This document shows positions 34,439-43,150 of a DNA stretch of 64,000 nucleotides, piece by piece (positions within the stretch are counted from its first letter, which is position 1; every line of letters begins with the position of its first letter). Location of the stretch: assembly GCA_016873225.1 (NCBI GenBank), contig VGXS01000017.1, positions 16,218 through 80,217 on the forward strand, written 5' to 3'. Below the pieces are notes generated by a model, which was not told the DNA's origin, made no database searches, and worked only from the letters and a program-made list of their open reading frames with translations. A program made the position numbers and the translations under genes. This DNA comes from Planctomycetota bacterium. Lineage in GTDB: Bacteria > Planctomycetota > Planctomycetia > Gemmatales > Gemmataceae.

Positions 34439-34444
34439 TATAAT
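34439..34444 (+). promoter_or_regulatory. Perfect -10 hexamer before the agmatine deiminase gene
   Basis: TATAAT at 34439-34444 lies 23 bases before the ATG in an 82-base divergent gap; no good -35 box is seen at normal spacing. Upstream, CCGGCC (34405-34410) and GGCCGG (34414-34419) make a 6-base dyad that could be an operator. Confidence 0.35.
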
Positions 34445-34467
34445 TCCTTTTTCGGGGAGAGGAACGG

Positions 34468-35502
34468 ATGAGCCGAAGAATGCCCGCGGAATGGGAACCC
34501 CACGAGGCCACTTGGGTGGCCTGGCCCCACCAGAAGGCCGACTGGCCGGGCAAGTTCGATCCCATCCCATGGGTCTGGTGCGAGATCATCCGCCACCTGT
34601 CCCGGGGGGAGCGCGTCCGTGTCGTAGTTCCCCCCGGCAAGGCCGACAGGGTTCGCGACCAACTCTCCCGCGCCGGTGCCGACTTGGCGATGATCGACCT
34701 GATTTCCGCGGCAACTGACAGGGTTTGGCTGCGTGACTCCGGTGCCGCAACCGTGCTGGATCCGGGCCTTGGAAGGTTGCTCGTGAACTGGCGCTTCAAC
34801 GGCTGGGCCAAGTACGCCAACTGCCGGAAGGACGCCCGCATGGGTGAGGTCATGGCGACCTTCAACGGCCTCAACATGGAAAAACCGCGTTGGATGGGAA
34901 AAAGAATCGTGTTGGAAGGAGGAGCAATCGATGTTGATGGGGAAGGAACCCTCCTGACGACCGAGGAGTGCCTGCTTTCCACCGTCCAGCAGCGCAATCC
35001 GGACATGGAGCGCGCCGATTACGAAAAGCTGTTCGCCAGCCAATTGGGAGCTGCCAAAGTTCTCTGGCTGGGGCGCGGCATCGCCGGTGACGACACCCAT
35101 GGCCATGTCGACGACCTGGCCCGGTTCGTGCGGCCGGGATGTGTCGCCTGCGTTCATGAGAACGACCCCGCTGACGAAAATTACCGCCCTCTCATGGACA
35201 ACCTCGATCGACTTTCCGGAATGACCGATGCGCGCGGCCGCCGGATTGAAGTCGTCAGGTTGCCAATGCCCAGGCCGGTGATTTTCGACAATCAGCGACT
35301 TCCCGCCAGCTATGCCAACTTTTATGTGGCCAACCATGCCGTCCTGGTTCCAACCTTCAATGATCCGGCCGACCGGGTTGCCCTGGGCATCCTGTCCGAG
35401 TTGTTCCCGACCCGGGAGGTGGTGGGCATCCATGCCGTGGACCTTGTCTGGGGACTGGGAACCATCCACTGCCTCACGCAGCAGGAGGCCGCCATCTGCT
35501 GA
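34468..35502 (+). CDS. aguA: Agmatine deiminase family protein
   Basis: A 344-residue member of the peptidyl-arginine deiminase fold that converts agmatine to N-carbamoylputrescine. Motifs: MPAEWEPHEATWVAWP, VWLRDSG, LEGGAIDVDGEGTLLTTEEC, GDDTHGHVDDLARFV with the catalytic Asp/His, and nucleophile C335 in GLGTIHCLTQQEA. GAGAGGAA precedes the ATG. No carbamoylputrescine amidohydrolase (AguB) gene lies next to it, so the downstream step of polyamine synthesis must be encoded elsewhere. Confidence 0.92.
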   Translation: MSRRMPAEWEPHEATWVAWPHQKADWPGKFDPIPWVWCEIIRHLSRGERVRVVVPPGKADRVRDQLSRAGADLAMIDLISAATDRVWLRDSGAATVLDPGLGRLLVNWRFNGWAKYANCRKDARMGEVMATFNGLNMEKPRWMGKRIVLEGGAIDVDGEGTLLTTEECLLSTVQQRNPDMERADYEKLFASQLGAAKVLWLGRGIAGDDTHGHVDDLARFVRPGCVACVHENDPADENYRPLMDNLDRLSGMTDARGRRIEVVRLPMPRPVIFDNQRLPASYANFYVANHAVLVPTFNDPADRVALGILSELFPTREVVGIHAVDLVWGLGTIHCLTQQEAAIC

Positions 35503-35559
35503 AGTCGCGCCGCGGCGATCAATGTAATATGTTTAGTTGATTGGTTTTGAGGTTGTGTC

Positions 35560-38500
35560 ATGCTCTCCCTTCTCCTCGCCTCGCTGATTTTGGCGGTTGC
35601 TCCCGCCGCGGAACCCGTCAAGGGCCTCTTCCTGGGCGATCAGGGGCATCACAAGCCGGCGGAACGGTTCCGGCAGCTTCAGCCCGCCATGGCGCGCCAT
35701 GGCATCCAGTTGGAATACACCGAATCGCTTGACGCCCTGGATCCCAAGGTGCTGGGCCGGTTCAAGGTTTTCGTCATCTATGCCAACCATCCCAAAATCT
35801 CTCCCGAGCAGGAGAAGAACCTCGTTTCGTGGGTGGAGGCGGGCGGCGGGCTGGTGCCGATTCACTGCGCCAGCTACTGCTTCCTCAATTCGCCGGCATA
35901 CATAGCCATGGTCGGGGCCCAGTTCAAGCGCCATGGAACCGGCACCTTCAAGGTCGAGCCGGCGGGAAACCATCCGCTCCTCGGCGGACTTCCCCAATTC
36001 GAGAGCTGGGATGAGACCTATGTGCATGACAACCACAATCCCATGGGGCGAGTGGTCCTCGAGACGCGCGCCGAGGGTGATGGCAGGGAACCGTGGACAT
36101 GGGTGCGAGAGCAGGGCAAGGGCCGCGTCTTCTACACCGCCTGGGGGCACGACCAGCGGACATTTTCACAGCCCGGGTTCCATTCGCTCGTGGCGAGGGG
36201 AATCCTTTGGGCCGCGGGATCGGGCTTCGAGGACGCGGCCAACGCCGTTGCTCCCCCCGAGTCGGCGCCCCTGATGGTCGGGCCGGCCAAGGACGCCAAG
36301 CCATTCGAATACCAACCCGCCAAGGTGCCTTTTTATCCCGAGAGCAAGCAATGGGGCAAGCTGGCCGAGCCGATCAGCCGCATGCAAAAGCCCCTCGATG
36401 CCGCCGAATCGGCAAGGCACCTCATCCATCCCGCGGACCTCGAACCCCGGATCTTCGCCACCGAGGACCAGATTCCCGGCAAGCCGATCGCGATGAACTG
36501 GGATCACAGGGGGCGGCTTTGGGTCTGCTGCACGATTGATTACCCCAACGAACTTCAACCGCCGGGCAAGGGCCGCGACCGCATCGTGGTCGTCGAGGAC
36601 GCCGACGGCGATGGTAAGGCCGACAAGACCACGATTTTCGCCGAGAACCTGAGCATTCCCACGAGCATCGCCTTCAGCAACGGCGGCGTGATCGTCCACC
36701 AGGCGCCCCAGACGCTGTTCCTGCGCGACAACGACGGCGACGGCAAGGCCGACGAGCGCAAGGTGCTGTTCGAGGGGTGGTCGACGGGCGACACCCACGC
36801 CGGGCCCAGCAACATCAACTACGGCCCGGACAACTGGTTTTACGGCATGGTCGGCTACGCCGGGTTCGACGGGACCGTCGGCGGCCGGAGGCGAACATTC
36901 CGGACCGGGTTTTACAGGTTCAAGCCCGACGGATCCGACATCGAGTTCCTGAGGAACACCAGCAACAACTCGTGGGGTGTCGGTTTCTCGGAGGAGGGAC
37001 TCCTTTTCGGTTCCACCGCCAACGGCTGCCCCACGGTGTTCCTGCCGGTCGCGAACCGCCACTACGAGGCGGTTCGGGGATTCACCAGCACGGTGCTCGA
37101 GAACATCGCGCCGGACGCCAAGTACCATCCGGCCACCGACAAGATCCGCCAAGTCGACTGGCATGGCCAGTTCACCTCCGCCGCGGGGCACGCCCTTTAC
37201 ACGGCCCGAAGGCTTCCGAGGGCCTACTGGAACCGCGCGGCGTTCGTTTCCGATCCCACGGGCCATCTCACGGCGGCTTTCCTGCTGGAACCTTCCGGTT
37301 CAGGCTTCGCGGCCCGTTACGGCTGGAATCTCCTGGCCAGCGATGACGAGTGGACCGCTCCCATCGTCGCCGAGGTCGGGCCGGATGGATGCGTCTGGAT
37401 CATCGATTGGTACAACTTCATCGTGCAGCACAACCCCACTCCCGCGGGATTCACCACTGGAAAGGGCAACGCCTACGAAACCCCCCTTCGCGACAAGAAG
37501 CATGGCCGGATTTACCGTATGGTGCCGAAGGGATCGCCCGAACCTCCCGCGGTGTCGCTGGACCCCGCCGACCCGGCTTCCCTGGTGAAGGCTCTCGCGA
37601 ACGACAATTTCTTCTGGCGCCGTCATGCCCAGAGGCTGATCGTGGAGCGCGGCAAGGCCGATGTGTTGCCCGCCCTGTTGGACATTCTCAAGAACGCCAA
37701 GACCGATTCGATCGGCCTGGCTCCCGCGGCGATGCACGCCTTGTGGACCCTCAATGGCCTGGGTTCCACAAGTGCCGATGCCCGCGCGACCGACGCCGCC
37801 ATTGCCGCGCTGGCGCACGCGAGCGCGGGGGTGCGCCGCGCCGCCCTTTCCACCTTGCCCCGCGATGCCAAGGGTCGCGACGCCCTGGTGAAGTCGGGCG
37901 CCATGACCGATTCCGATGCCCAAGTCCGCCTGGAGGCGGTGCTGGCCATGGCTGAAATGCCCGCCGGTGGCGGTGCCGGCACCGCCGTCATCCGGGCCCT
38001 GGATCATGAGCCCAACCATACGGACAGGTGGATTTCCGACGCGCTCGCCTGCGCGTTGGCCCGCCATGAAGCCGAAGCGTTTCCCGCGCTCTTGTCATCC
38101 GGAAAGCATGCGCCGGCGGTGCTCCGGATCGTCGGCGTCGTCGCCGAGCACCAGGCCCGTTCGGATGGCAGGGAAACTGTTCAGAACCTTGTTTCAGAGT
38201 TGTCCAAGGCCGATGAAACCCTCGCGTCGATCGTGGTGGCCGGATGGGACAAGGGCTGGCCTCGTTCGGCAACGATGTCCCTTGGAACCGAAGCCGACAA
38301 GGCCCTTGTGGCCCTGTTCGACAGGCTTGATTCGGGCGGGCAGGCCGGGTTGATGCGACTGGCCTCCCGGTGGGGATCCGGCAGCCTGGCCGGAAAACTC
38401 GGCGCCCTGGCCGGGAGCCTCATGAAAACGATTTCAAGCGACAAGGCCTCCGATGCCGACAGGGTGTCGGCGGCGGGACAGATCGGCGCCCTCGTGCTGG

Positions 38501-39873
38501 ATGATCCCAAGCGCCGCGTGGAACTGCTCGACCTCATCACCCTGCGCACGCCTCCCGCCGTGTCCGTCGCGATCGTGGATGCCGTCGCCTCCGGGTCGGC
38601 GAAGTCCACGGCCGAGATGTTCCTCCCCAAGCTAAGTTCCTGGTCCCCCGGCCTGCGGTCCGCGGCGCTGAAGGCCCTGGTATCGCGTCCGGAATCGGCG
38701 CTCGCCCTCCTTCAGGCGATCGAGGCCGGCAAGGCATCGTGGAGCGACCTGGCCCTCGATCAGAAGCAGGCCCTCGCCGGGCATCCCAACCGCCCGATCG
38801 CCCGCCTGGCCCAAACGCTCCTCGCGCGAGGCGGCGGGCTGCCGAGTCCCGATCGCGTCAAGGTGGTCGAACAGTATGGAAAGCTGGCCCGGGAGACGGG
38901 TGACTCAACCGCCGGGCAGGCCATCTACAAGAAGCATTGCTCCGTTTGCCACCGCCACGGTGGCGAAGGGGGACTTGTCGGCCCCGACCTGACCGGCATG
39001 GCCGCGCATCCCAAGGAAGAACTCCTGATTCACATCCTCGACCCCAATCGCAGCGTGGAAGGCAACTTCAGGCTGCACACCGTCACCACCGCCGACGGCA
39101 AGGTGCTCGCCGGATTGCTCGCTTCCGAGACACGGACATCCATTGAGCTCGTCGACAGCCAGGGCAAGCGCTACCTGCTGCCCCGTGAGGACATCGAGGA
39201 ACTTCAGGTTTCCGCCAAGTCCGTGATGCCCGAGGGGTTTGAGAAGCAGATGTCCGAGAAGGATATGGGCGACCTCCTTGAGTTCCTCACCAAGCGCGGC
39301 AGGTTCGTGCCCCTGCCCATCGACAAGGCCGCCACCATCGCCAGCGACCGCGGCATGTTCTTCGGCGACGAAGGCGATGTCGAGCGCCTCATTTTCCCCG
39401 ACTGGTTGCCCAAGTCGTTCAAGGGGGTGCCGTTCCAGTTGATCGATCCCAGGGGAGGAAAGGTTCCCAACGCCGTGATGCTCCACGGGCCCAGCGGAAC
39501 CAAGGCCCCGAAAATGCCCAGGCAAGTGCTGGTTCCCTGCAACATGCCAGTGCGGGCCCTGCACCTGTTATCAGGCGTCGGCGGTTGGAGCTATCCGGCG
39601 ACCCCCAAGGGGACGGTTTCCATGATCGTGCGCCTCAAGTACGAGGATGGATCATCCGAGGACATCGAACTGAAGAACGGGGAACATTTCGCCGACTACA
39701 TCCGTCGCGTCGAGGTTCCCAAGAGCGAGTTCGCCTTCGCGTTGCGAGGCCAGCAGATCCGCTACCTGTCCGTGGTGCCTTCCAAGGCTGAAAAGGTGGT
39801 GGGAATCACCTTGGTGAAAGGTCCCGATGGTTCCGCGCCCGTGGTGATGGCGATCACGGCCGAGTCGAGGTAA
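35560..39873 (+). CDS. PVC-type heme-binding CxxCH protein with ThuA and membrane-dehydrogenase domains
   Basis: A 1437-residue secreted protein. After a signal peptide comes a ThuA/trehalose-utilisation-like domain (20-235; VEAGGGLVPIHCASYCF, GKGRVFYTAWGHDQRTF). A beta-propeller PVC-type dehydrogenase domain spans about 280-680 (VVVEDADGDGKADKTTIF, DNDGDGKADERKVLFEGW). HEAT-like helical repeats fill 690-1110. A cytochrome-c domain has C1127-x2-C1130-H1131 (HCSVCHRHGGEGGLVGPDLT), and a beta-rich C-terminus follows. GAGG lies before the ATG. The architecture is common in planctomycetes and suggests periplasmic carbohydrate oxidation, but the substrate is not known. Confidence 0.9.
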   Translation: MLSLLLASLILAVAPAAEPVKGLFLGDQGHHKPAERFRQLQPAMARHGIQLEYTESLDALDPKVLGRFKVFVIYANHPKISPEQEKNLVSWVEAGGGLVPIHCASYCFLNSPAYIAMVGAQFKRHGTGTFKVEPAGNHPLLGGLPQFESWDETYVHDNHNPMGRVVLETRAEGDGREPWTWVREQGKGRVFYTAWGHDQRTFSQPGFHSLVARGILWAAGSGFEDAANAVAPPESAPLMVGPAKDAKPFEYQPAKVPFYPESKQWGKLAEPISRMQKPLDAAESARHLIHPADLEPRIFATEDQIPGKPIAMNWDHRGRLWVCCTIDYPNELQPPGKGRDRIVVVEDADGDGKADKTTIFAENLSIPTSIAFSNGGVIVHQAPQTLFLRDNDGDGKADERKVLFEGWSTGDTHAGPSNINYGPDNWFYGMVGYAGFDGTVGGRRRTFRTGFYRFKPDGSDIEFLRNTSNNSWGVGFSEEGLLFGSTANGCPTVFLPVANRHYEAVRGFTSTVLENIAPDAKYHPATDKIRQVDWHGQFTSAAGHALYTARRLPRAYWNRAAFVSDPTGHLTAAFLLEPSGSGFAARYGWNLLASDDEWTAPIVAEVGPDGCVWIIDWYNFIVQHNPTPAGFTTGKGNAYETPLRDKKHGRIYRMVPKGSPEPPAVSLDPADPASLVKALANDNFFWRRHAQRLIVERGKADVLPALLDILKNAKTDSIGLAPAAMHALWTLNGLGSTSADARATDAAIAALAHASAGVRRAALSTLPRDAKGRDALVKSGAMTDSDAQVRLEAVLAMAEMPAGGGAGTAVIRALDHEPNHTDRWISDALACALARHEAEAFPALLSSGKHAPAVLRIVGVVAEHQARSDGRETVQNLVSELSKADETLASIVVAGWDKGWPRSATMSLGTEADKALVALFDRLDSGGQAGLMRLASRWGSGSLAGKLGALAGSLMKTISSDKASDADRVSAAGQIGALVLDDPKRRVELLDLITLRTPPAVSVAIVDAVASGSAKSTAEMFLPKLSSWSPGLRSAALKALVSRPESALALLQAIEAGKASWSDLALDQKQALAGHPNRPIARLAQTLLARGGGLPSPDRVKVVEQYGKLARETGDSTAGQAIYKKHCSVCHRHGGEGGLVGPDLTGMAAHPKEELLIHILDPNRSVEGNFRLHTVTTADGKVLAGLLASETRTSIELVDSQGKRYLLPREDIEELQVSAKSVMPEGFEKQMSEKDMGDLLEFLTKRGRFVPLPIDKAATIASDRGMFFGDEGDVERLIFPDWLPKSFKGVPFQLIDPRGGKVPNAVMLHGPSGTKAPKMPRQVLVPCNMPVRALHLLSGVGGWSYPATPKGTVSMIVRLKYEDGSSEDIELKNGEHFADYIRRVEVPKSEFAFALRGQQIRYLSVVPSKAEKVVGITLVKGPDGSAPVVMAITAESR

Positions 39874-39899
39874 CGGCGCGGGTTTTTTGATGGTTTATG

Positions 39900-39939
39900 C
39901 AAAGAAGAAGGCCCGGAGCGCTCCGGGCCTTCTTCTTTG
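39900..39939. terminator. Perfect 40-base palindrome, bidirectional terminator
   Basis: A 20-base arm (beginning CAAAGAAGAAGGCCC) is followed directly by its exact complement, ending GGGCCTTCTTCTTTG. The A-rich and T-rich ends give a T-tract on either strand. It sits between the convergent stops of the 1437-residue heme protein (39873) and the 42-residue protein (39967). Confidence 0.8.
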
Positions 39940-39966
39940 GAAGTTCTGTCGCGGAAAATCGGTTGC

Positions 39967-40095
39967 TTAGGCAAGGACTCTTTTCATCTTCTTGGGGTCG
40001 ATGCCCAAGGTGATCTTGTTGCCGGCCTTGCGCTTGGCCTTCTTGGCCATGCGGTCTTTCAGTTGCTGCTTGTTGAGAGGACGCTTGCGGGGCAT
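39967..40095 (-). CDS. Small highly basic protein, 42 residues
   Basis: The frame reads MPRKRPLNKQQLKDRMAKKA through ITLGIDPKKMKRVLA. About a third of the residues are Lys or Arg. AGGAG lies eight bases before the ATG on the minus strand, and a perfect bidirectional terminator follows the stop. I do not recognise the family; small ribosome-associated or nucleic-acid-binding proteins look like this. It is divergent from the dipeptidase gene. Confidence 0.7.
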   Translation of the reverse strand: MPRKRPLNKQQLKDRMAKKAKRKAGNKITLGIDPKKMKRVLA

Positions 40096-40185
40096 GATAA
40101 CGACTCCTGATGGTCAAATCAGATAAATAAGCGTACCTGACCGGCCCTGATCCGCCCAGCCCAAGTTGCCCAGTGGAGGCTTGCC

Positions 40186-41283
40186 ATGCTTTTTTTCGAT
40201 GCCCACCTGGATCTCGCTTGGAACGGCGTGGACTGGAACCGTGACTTGAAACTCGAGGTTGCCGACATCCGTGAGCGGGAGAAGGCGCTCAACCTGAAGG
40301 GCAAGGCCAGGGGCGCCAACACGGTTTCCTATCCGGCCCTCAGGAGAGGTGGTGTCGGGTTGGGCATCGCCACCCTGCTGGCGAGATTGCACCGTTCCGA
40401 TCAGGCTCCCGGATTTCAGGTGCAGGGCTTCAACAGGTATGAGGACATGGCCGGGGCCTTCGGGTCCGCCCGTGGCCAGTTGGCTTACTACGAGGCCCTT
40501 CAGGAGGAAGGAGTGCTTCGCCTGATCTCCACCAAGGGCCAGTTGGCCGAGATGGCGCGGGCCTGGAATGGCGGGGTGGCGACGGCGGAAACGCCTTTGG
40601 GTTTCATCCTTTCCATGGAGGGCGCCGACCCGATCATTCATCCGCGCCAGGTGGAATCGTGGTGGAAATGGGGCCTTCGTGTGGTGGGGCCGGCCCACTA
40701 TGGCATCAGCACCTACTCCCATGGGACCGCCACGCCCGGCGGATTGATGCCCCTTGGCCCCGAACTGTTGAGCGAAATGCGCCGGGTGGGAATGGTGCTG
40801 GATGTGACGCACCTGGCCGACCAGGCATTCGATGAGGCGTTGGACAAGTACGACGGACCGGTGTTGGCCAGCCACCACAACTGCCGGGCCCTGGTTCCCG
40901 ACCAGCGCCAGCTGACTGATGACCAGATTCGCCGGCTGATCCAGCGTGGCGCCGTGATCGGCGCTGCCTTCGATGCCTGGATGCTGGTTCCCCGATGGGT
41001 GCGCGGAAAAACCACCGTGGAGGAGACCGGCGTCGCGTTGCGCCATGTCGCCGACCATATCGACCATGTCTGCCAGGTCGCCGGCAACTGTCGCCATGCG
41101 GCGCTTGGCACCGACCTCGATGGCGGCTTCGGAGCCGAGCAAAGCCCCGGCGATATCGAGACGATCGCGGATCTGCCGAAACTTGTCGTCATTCTCAAGT
41201 CGCGGGGTTATTCCGTCGCTGACATCGAGCAAATCGCCCATGGCAACTGGATCAGGTTCTTTGGAGAGCATCTGCCTGATTGA
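40186..41283 (+). CDS. Membrane (renal) dipeptidase family M19
   Basis: A 365-residue zinc dipeptidase-like protein. The expected metal ligands are visible: H7-x-D9 (DAHLDL), Glu in ILSMEGADP, His in LDVTHLAD and in SHHNCRAL, and Asp in GTDLDGGFG. No signal peptide is evident, so it is probably cytoplasmic and acts on dipeptides, possibly D-amino acid containing ones. TGGAGG is six bases upstream of the ATG. Length is usual for bacterial M19 proteins. Confidence 0.9.
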   Translation: MLFFDAHLDLAWNGVDWNRDLKLEVADIREREKALNLKGKARGANTVSYPALRRGGVGLGIATLLARLHRSDQAPGFQVQGFNRYEDMAGAFGSARGQLAYYEALQEEGVLRLISTKGQLAEMARAWNGGVATAETPLGFILSMEGADPIIHPRQVESWWKWGLRVVGPAHYGISTYSHGTATPGGLMPLGPELLSEMRRVGMVLDVTHLADQAFDEALDKYDGPVLASHHNCRALVPDQRQLTDDQIRRLIQRGAVIGAAFDAWMLVPRWVRGKTTVEETGVALRHVADHIDHVCQVAGNCRHAALGTDLDGGFGAEQSPGDIETIADLPKLVVILKSRGYSVADIEQIAHGNWIRFFGEHLPD

Positions 41284-41370
41284 TGAAAACCGGGCGCCTT
41301 GTCCAAATGGTATTTTGGGAGTCACTTGAGCCGTCGAAACATGAGAATCTGCCAATATCTTCAACCCATA

Positions 41371-41399
41371 TTGACAAGTTTGGCTGTTCAGAGTTAGGT
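41371..41399 (+). promoter_or_regulatory. Candidate housekeeping promoter of the first DUF1559-lipoprotein unit
   Basis: TTGACA (41371-41376), a 17-base spacer, then TTAGGT (41394-41399). The -35 is perfect and the -10 weak. It lies 51 bases before the ATG at 41451. Confidence 0.4.
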
Positions 41400-41450
41400 T
41401 CGATTTACCTCTTACCCTGCAATCTTCTTCGCAGTAAGGGCGCTACTCCA

Positions 41451-42437
41451 ATGACATTGGTATTCTCAGCGCGGCGTGGCTTCACGCTTATTGAACTCCT
41501 TGTCGTCATCGCGATCATCGCGGTGCTGATCGGCCTGCTGGTTCCCGCCGTTCAGAAGGTGCGCGAGGCGGCCAACCGCATGAGTTGCACCAACAATCTC
41601 AAGCAGTTGGCCTTGGCCTGCCACAGCTACGAAAGCTCCTACGGCAGGCTTCCTCCTGCGGGAAAAGGGTATGGCTGGTGCGCCAGCACGGCCGGCGGCA
41701 CGGGTGACACCAGCATCCTGAACATGAGTGGCTGGGTTCTCGTGCTTTCGCACCTGGAGCAAAGCGCCTTGGACTCGCAGTTGAACAAGGCCGCCTGTTT
41801 CAGCAACCTCAACACGGCATGGTGCTGCGGATTCACGGGCAACGCCAACGGCACGGTTGCCGGTTCCGTCACGGTCAACGGGGCACTTTCGGCGACTGTG
41901 ATCAAGACCTTCGTGTGTCCGAGCGACCCTGGCCTCGCAACCGTCGAGTACAACTCCGGTGGAGGGCAGGGCGCGGCGATCAACTATGACTTCATCGCGT
42001 CCAGGAGCGACAGCGGACTGGGAACAAACACCAACGGTTGCAACTACTGGAACAGGGCGGGCGCCTCCCGCTATATGTTCGGCGAAAACAGCGCGACGCG
42101 CCTCTCCGATGTCCTCGATGGAACCAGCAATACTTTCATGATCGGCGAGACATGCAAGAATGTGTGGAACGGTTCCAACTTGAGCTGGGCGTATCGGTCG
42201 TGGGTCATGACCGGAGTCGACCCCAACGGCGGACTCAACATCTGGTACACCCCCACGGGAGGCGCCACCCAATACGGCAACCTGAGCAGTTGGGGACAGG
42301 CCGGAAGCATCCATACGGCGGGAGCCAACTTCGCCATGGGCGACGCTTCGGTGCGCTTCGTGCGAGATTCCAATAGCAGCACCATCCTGAGCCGCGCGGC
42401 CATGATGTCCGACGGAACCGTCAACAATGTTGAATGA
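41451..42437 (+). CDS. DUF1559 pseudopilin-like protein, tandem copy 1
   Basis: A 328-residue protein with leader MTLVFSARR and prepilin helix [18 protein letters not shown], then [20 protein letters not shown], a Cys-containing middle region (NKAACFSNLNTAWCCGF) and the C-terminal H-X9-DG signature (IHTAGANFAMGDASVRFV, with DA in place of DG). The frame is open further upstream, but the ATG at 41451 gives the expected short leader. It is followed 16 bases later by a lipoprotein gene. Confidence 0.92.
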   Translation: MTLVFSARRGFTLIELLVVIAIIAVLIGLLVPAVQKVREAANRMSCTNNLKQLALACHSYESSYGRLPPAGKGYGWCASTAGGTGDTSILNMSGWVLVLSHLEQSALDSQLNKAACFSNLNTAWCCGFTGNANGTVAGSVTVNGALSATVIKTFVCPSDPGLATVEYNSGGGQGAAINYDFIASRSDSGLGTNTNGCNYWNRAGASRYMFGENSATRLSDVLDGTSNTFMIGETCKNVWNGSNLSWAYRSWVMTGVDPNGGLNIWYTPTGGATQYGNLSSWGQAGSIHTAGANFAMGDASVRFVRDSNSSTILSRAAMMSDGTVNNVE

Positions 42438-42453
42438 CCGCGGGGTGGACACC

Positions 42454-42894
42454 ATGCGAACAGTTTTTTTCCTTTTCCTCGCGCTGGGATTCTCCGCGGG
42501 TTGCGGTTCTTCGGGGCCCGGACTTCCGCTGACGCCTGTCACCGGCACCGTCATGCTCGATGGCGTGCCGGTCGCCGAGGCCAAGGTGACTTTCTTTCCC
42601 CAGCTTGAAACCAAGGGAAATGGTGGTTGGGGGATCACCGATGCCTCGGGGAAATATGCGCTCAAGACTCCCCAGGGTGGCACGGGCGTTCCAGACGGCG
42701 CCTACAAGGTCACGGTTAGCCTGAGGCGCAATCCCGATGGCAGTTTGCCCAAGCCGGATGAGCCACCGATCGAATCCAAGGCGAAGGAAACCCTTCCGGC
42801 CATTTACAGCAACGAGTCCAAGACAACCCTGAAGGCCGATGTTTCCTCGTCCGCCAAGCAGTTCGATTGGTCGCTCAAGGCGAAAGGCAAGTGA
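42454..42894 (+). CDS. Lipoprotein with carboxypeptidase-regulatory-like domain, copy 1
   Basis: A 146-residue lipoprotein: signal with lipobox (FLALGFSAGC) and then a small transthyretin-like beta domain (VTGTVMLDGVPVAEAKVTFF, ITDASGKYALKTP, GAYKVTVSL). These small lipoproteins usually follow DUF1559 genes in planctomycetes, suggesting a joint envelope role; the function is unknown. The ATG at 42454 has a GGGGTGG ribosome site. Confidence 0.85.
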   Translation: MRTVFFLFLALGFSAGCGSSGPGLPLTPVTGTVMLDGVPVAEAKVTFFPQLETKGNGGWGITDASGKYALKTPQGGTGVPDGAYKVTVSLRRNPDGSLPKPDEPPIESKAKETLPAIYSNESKTTLKADVSSSAKQFDWSLKAKGK

Positions 42895-42951
42895 GTTCCA
42901 ATCGGTCGCTGAAAGCGTGACAACCAAGCCCCCAACGGATTCTCTGGTCTC

Positions 42952-42967
42952 ACGACTGGCCGGTCGT
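42952..42967 (+). terminator. Terminator after the first DUF1559-lipoprotein unit
   Basis: ACGAC (42952-42956) pairs with GTCGT (42963-42967), extended by a G-U pair inside, followed by TGAAACTTTT. It lies 57 bases after the lipoprotein stop and suggests that the second unit is transcribed separately. Confidence 0.45.
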
Positions 42968-43072
42968 TGAAACTTTTAGCGGACATGGTGTTCGCTTGTG
43001 AGCGATGTTGGACATCTTTCTTTTTTTGATAATGAAGGGTCCAATTAACCCAATCACCAAGCCTGGGCGATA

Positions 43073-43101
43073 TTGACGACTCGGTTCTTCCTTGGTTAAT
43101 T
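43073..43101 (+). promoter_or_regulatory. Candidate housekeeping promoter of the second unit
   Basis: TTGACG (43073-43078), 17 bases, TTAATT (43096-43101), about 50 bases before the chosen start, the same layout as in front of the first unit. Confidence 0.4.
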
Positions 43102-43136
43102 ATATTCATCTCTCCCAATCTCCTGATTGCCACATC

Positions 43137-43143
43137 GGAGAGG
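43137..43143 (+). promoter_or_regulatory. Strong ribosome binding site that points to a CTG start
   Basis: GGAGAGG lies exactly seven bases before CTG at 43151. The only other in-frame initiator upstream, TTG at 43127, has no ribosome site and lies upstream of this one. Confidence 0.5.
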
Positions 43144-43150
43144 ATTCACG

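Noticed and set aside
34386..35006. N-terminal extension of the YheT-like hydrolase
   Set aside because: It is antisense to the agmatine deiminase and has no similarity to the family; the ATG at 34385 begins the conserved region.
41314..41332. GG-N10-GC spacing (TGGGAGTCACTTGAGC) before the first tandem DUF1559 gene as a sigma-54 promoter
   Set aside because: Only the four invariant bases match; the -24 and -12 boxes are otherwise wrong, unlike the site at 3499.
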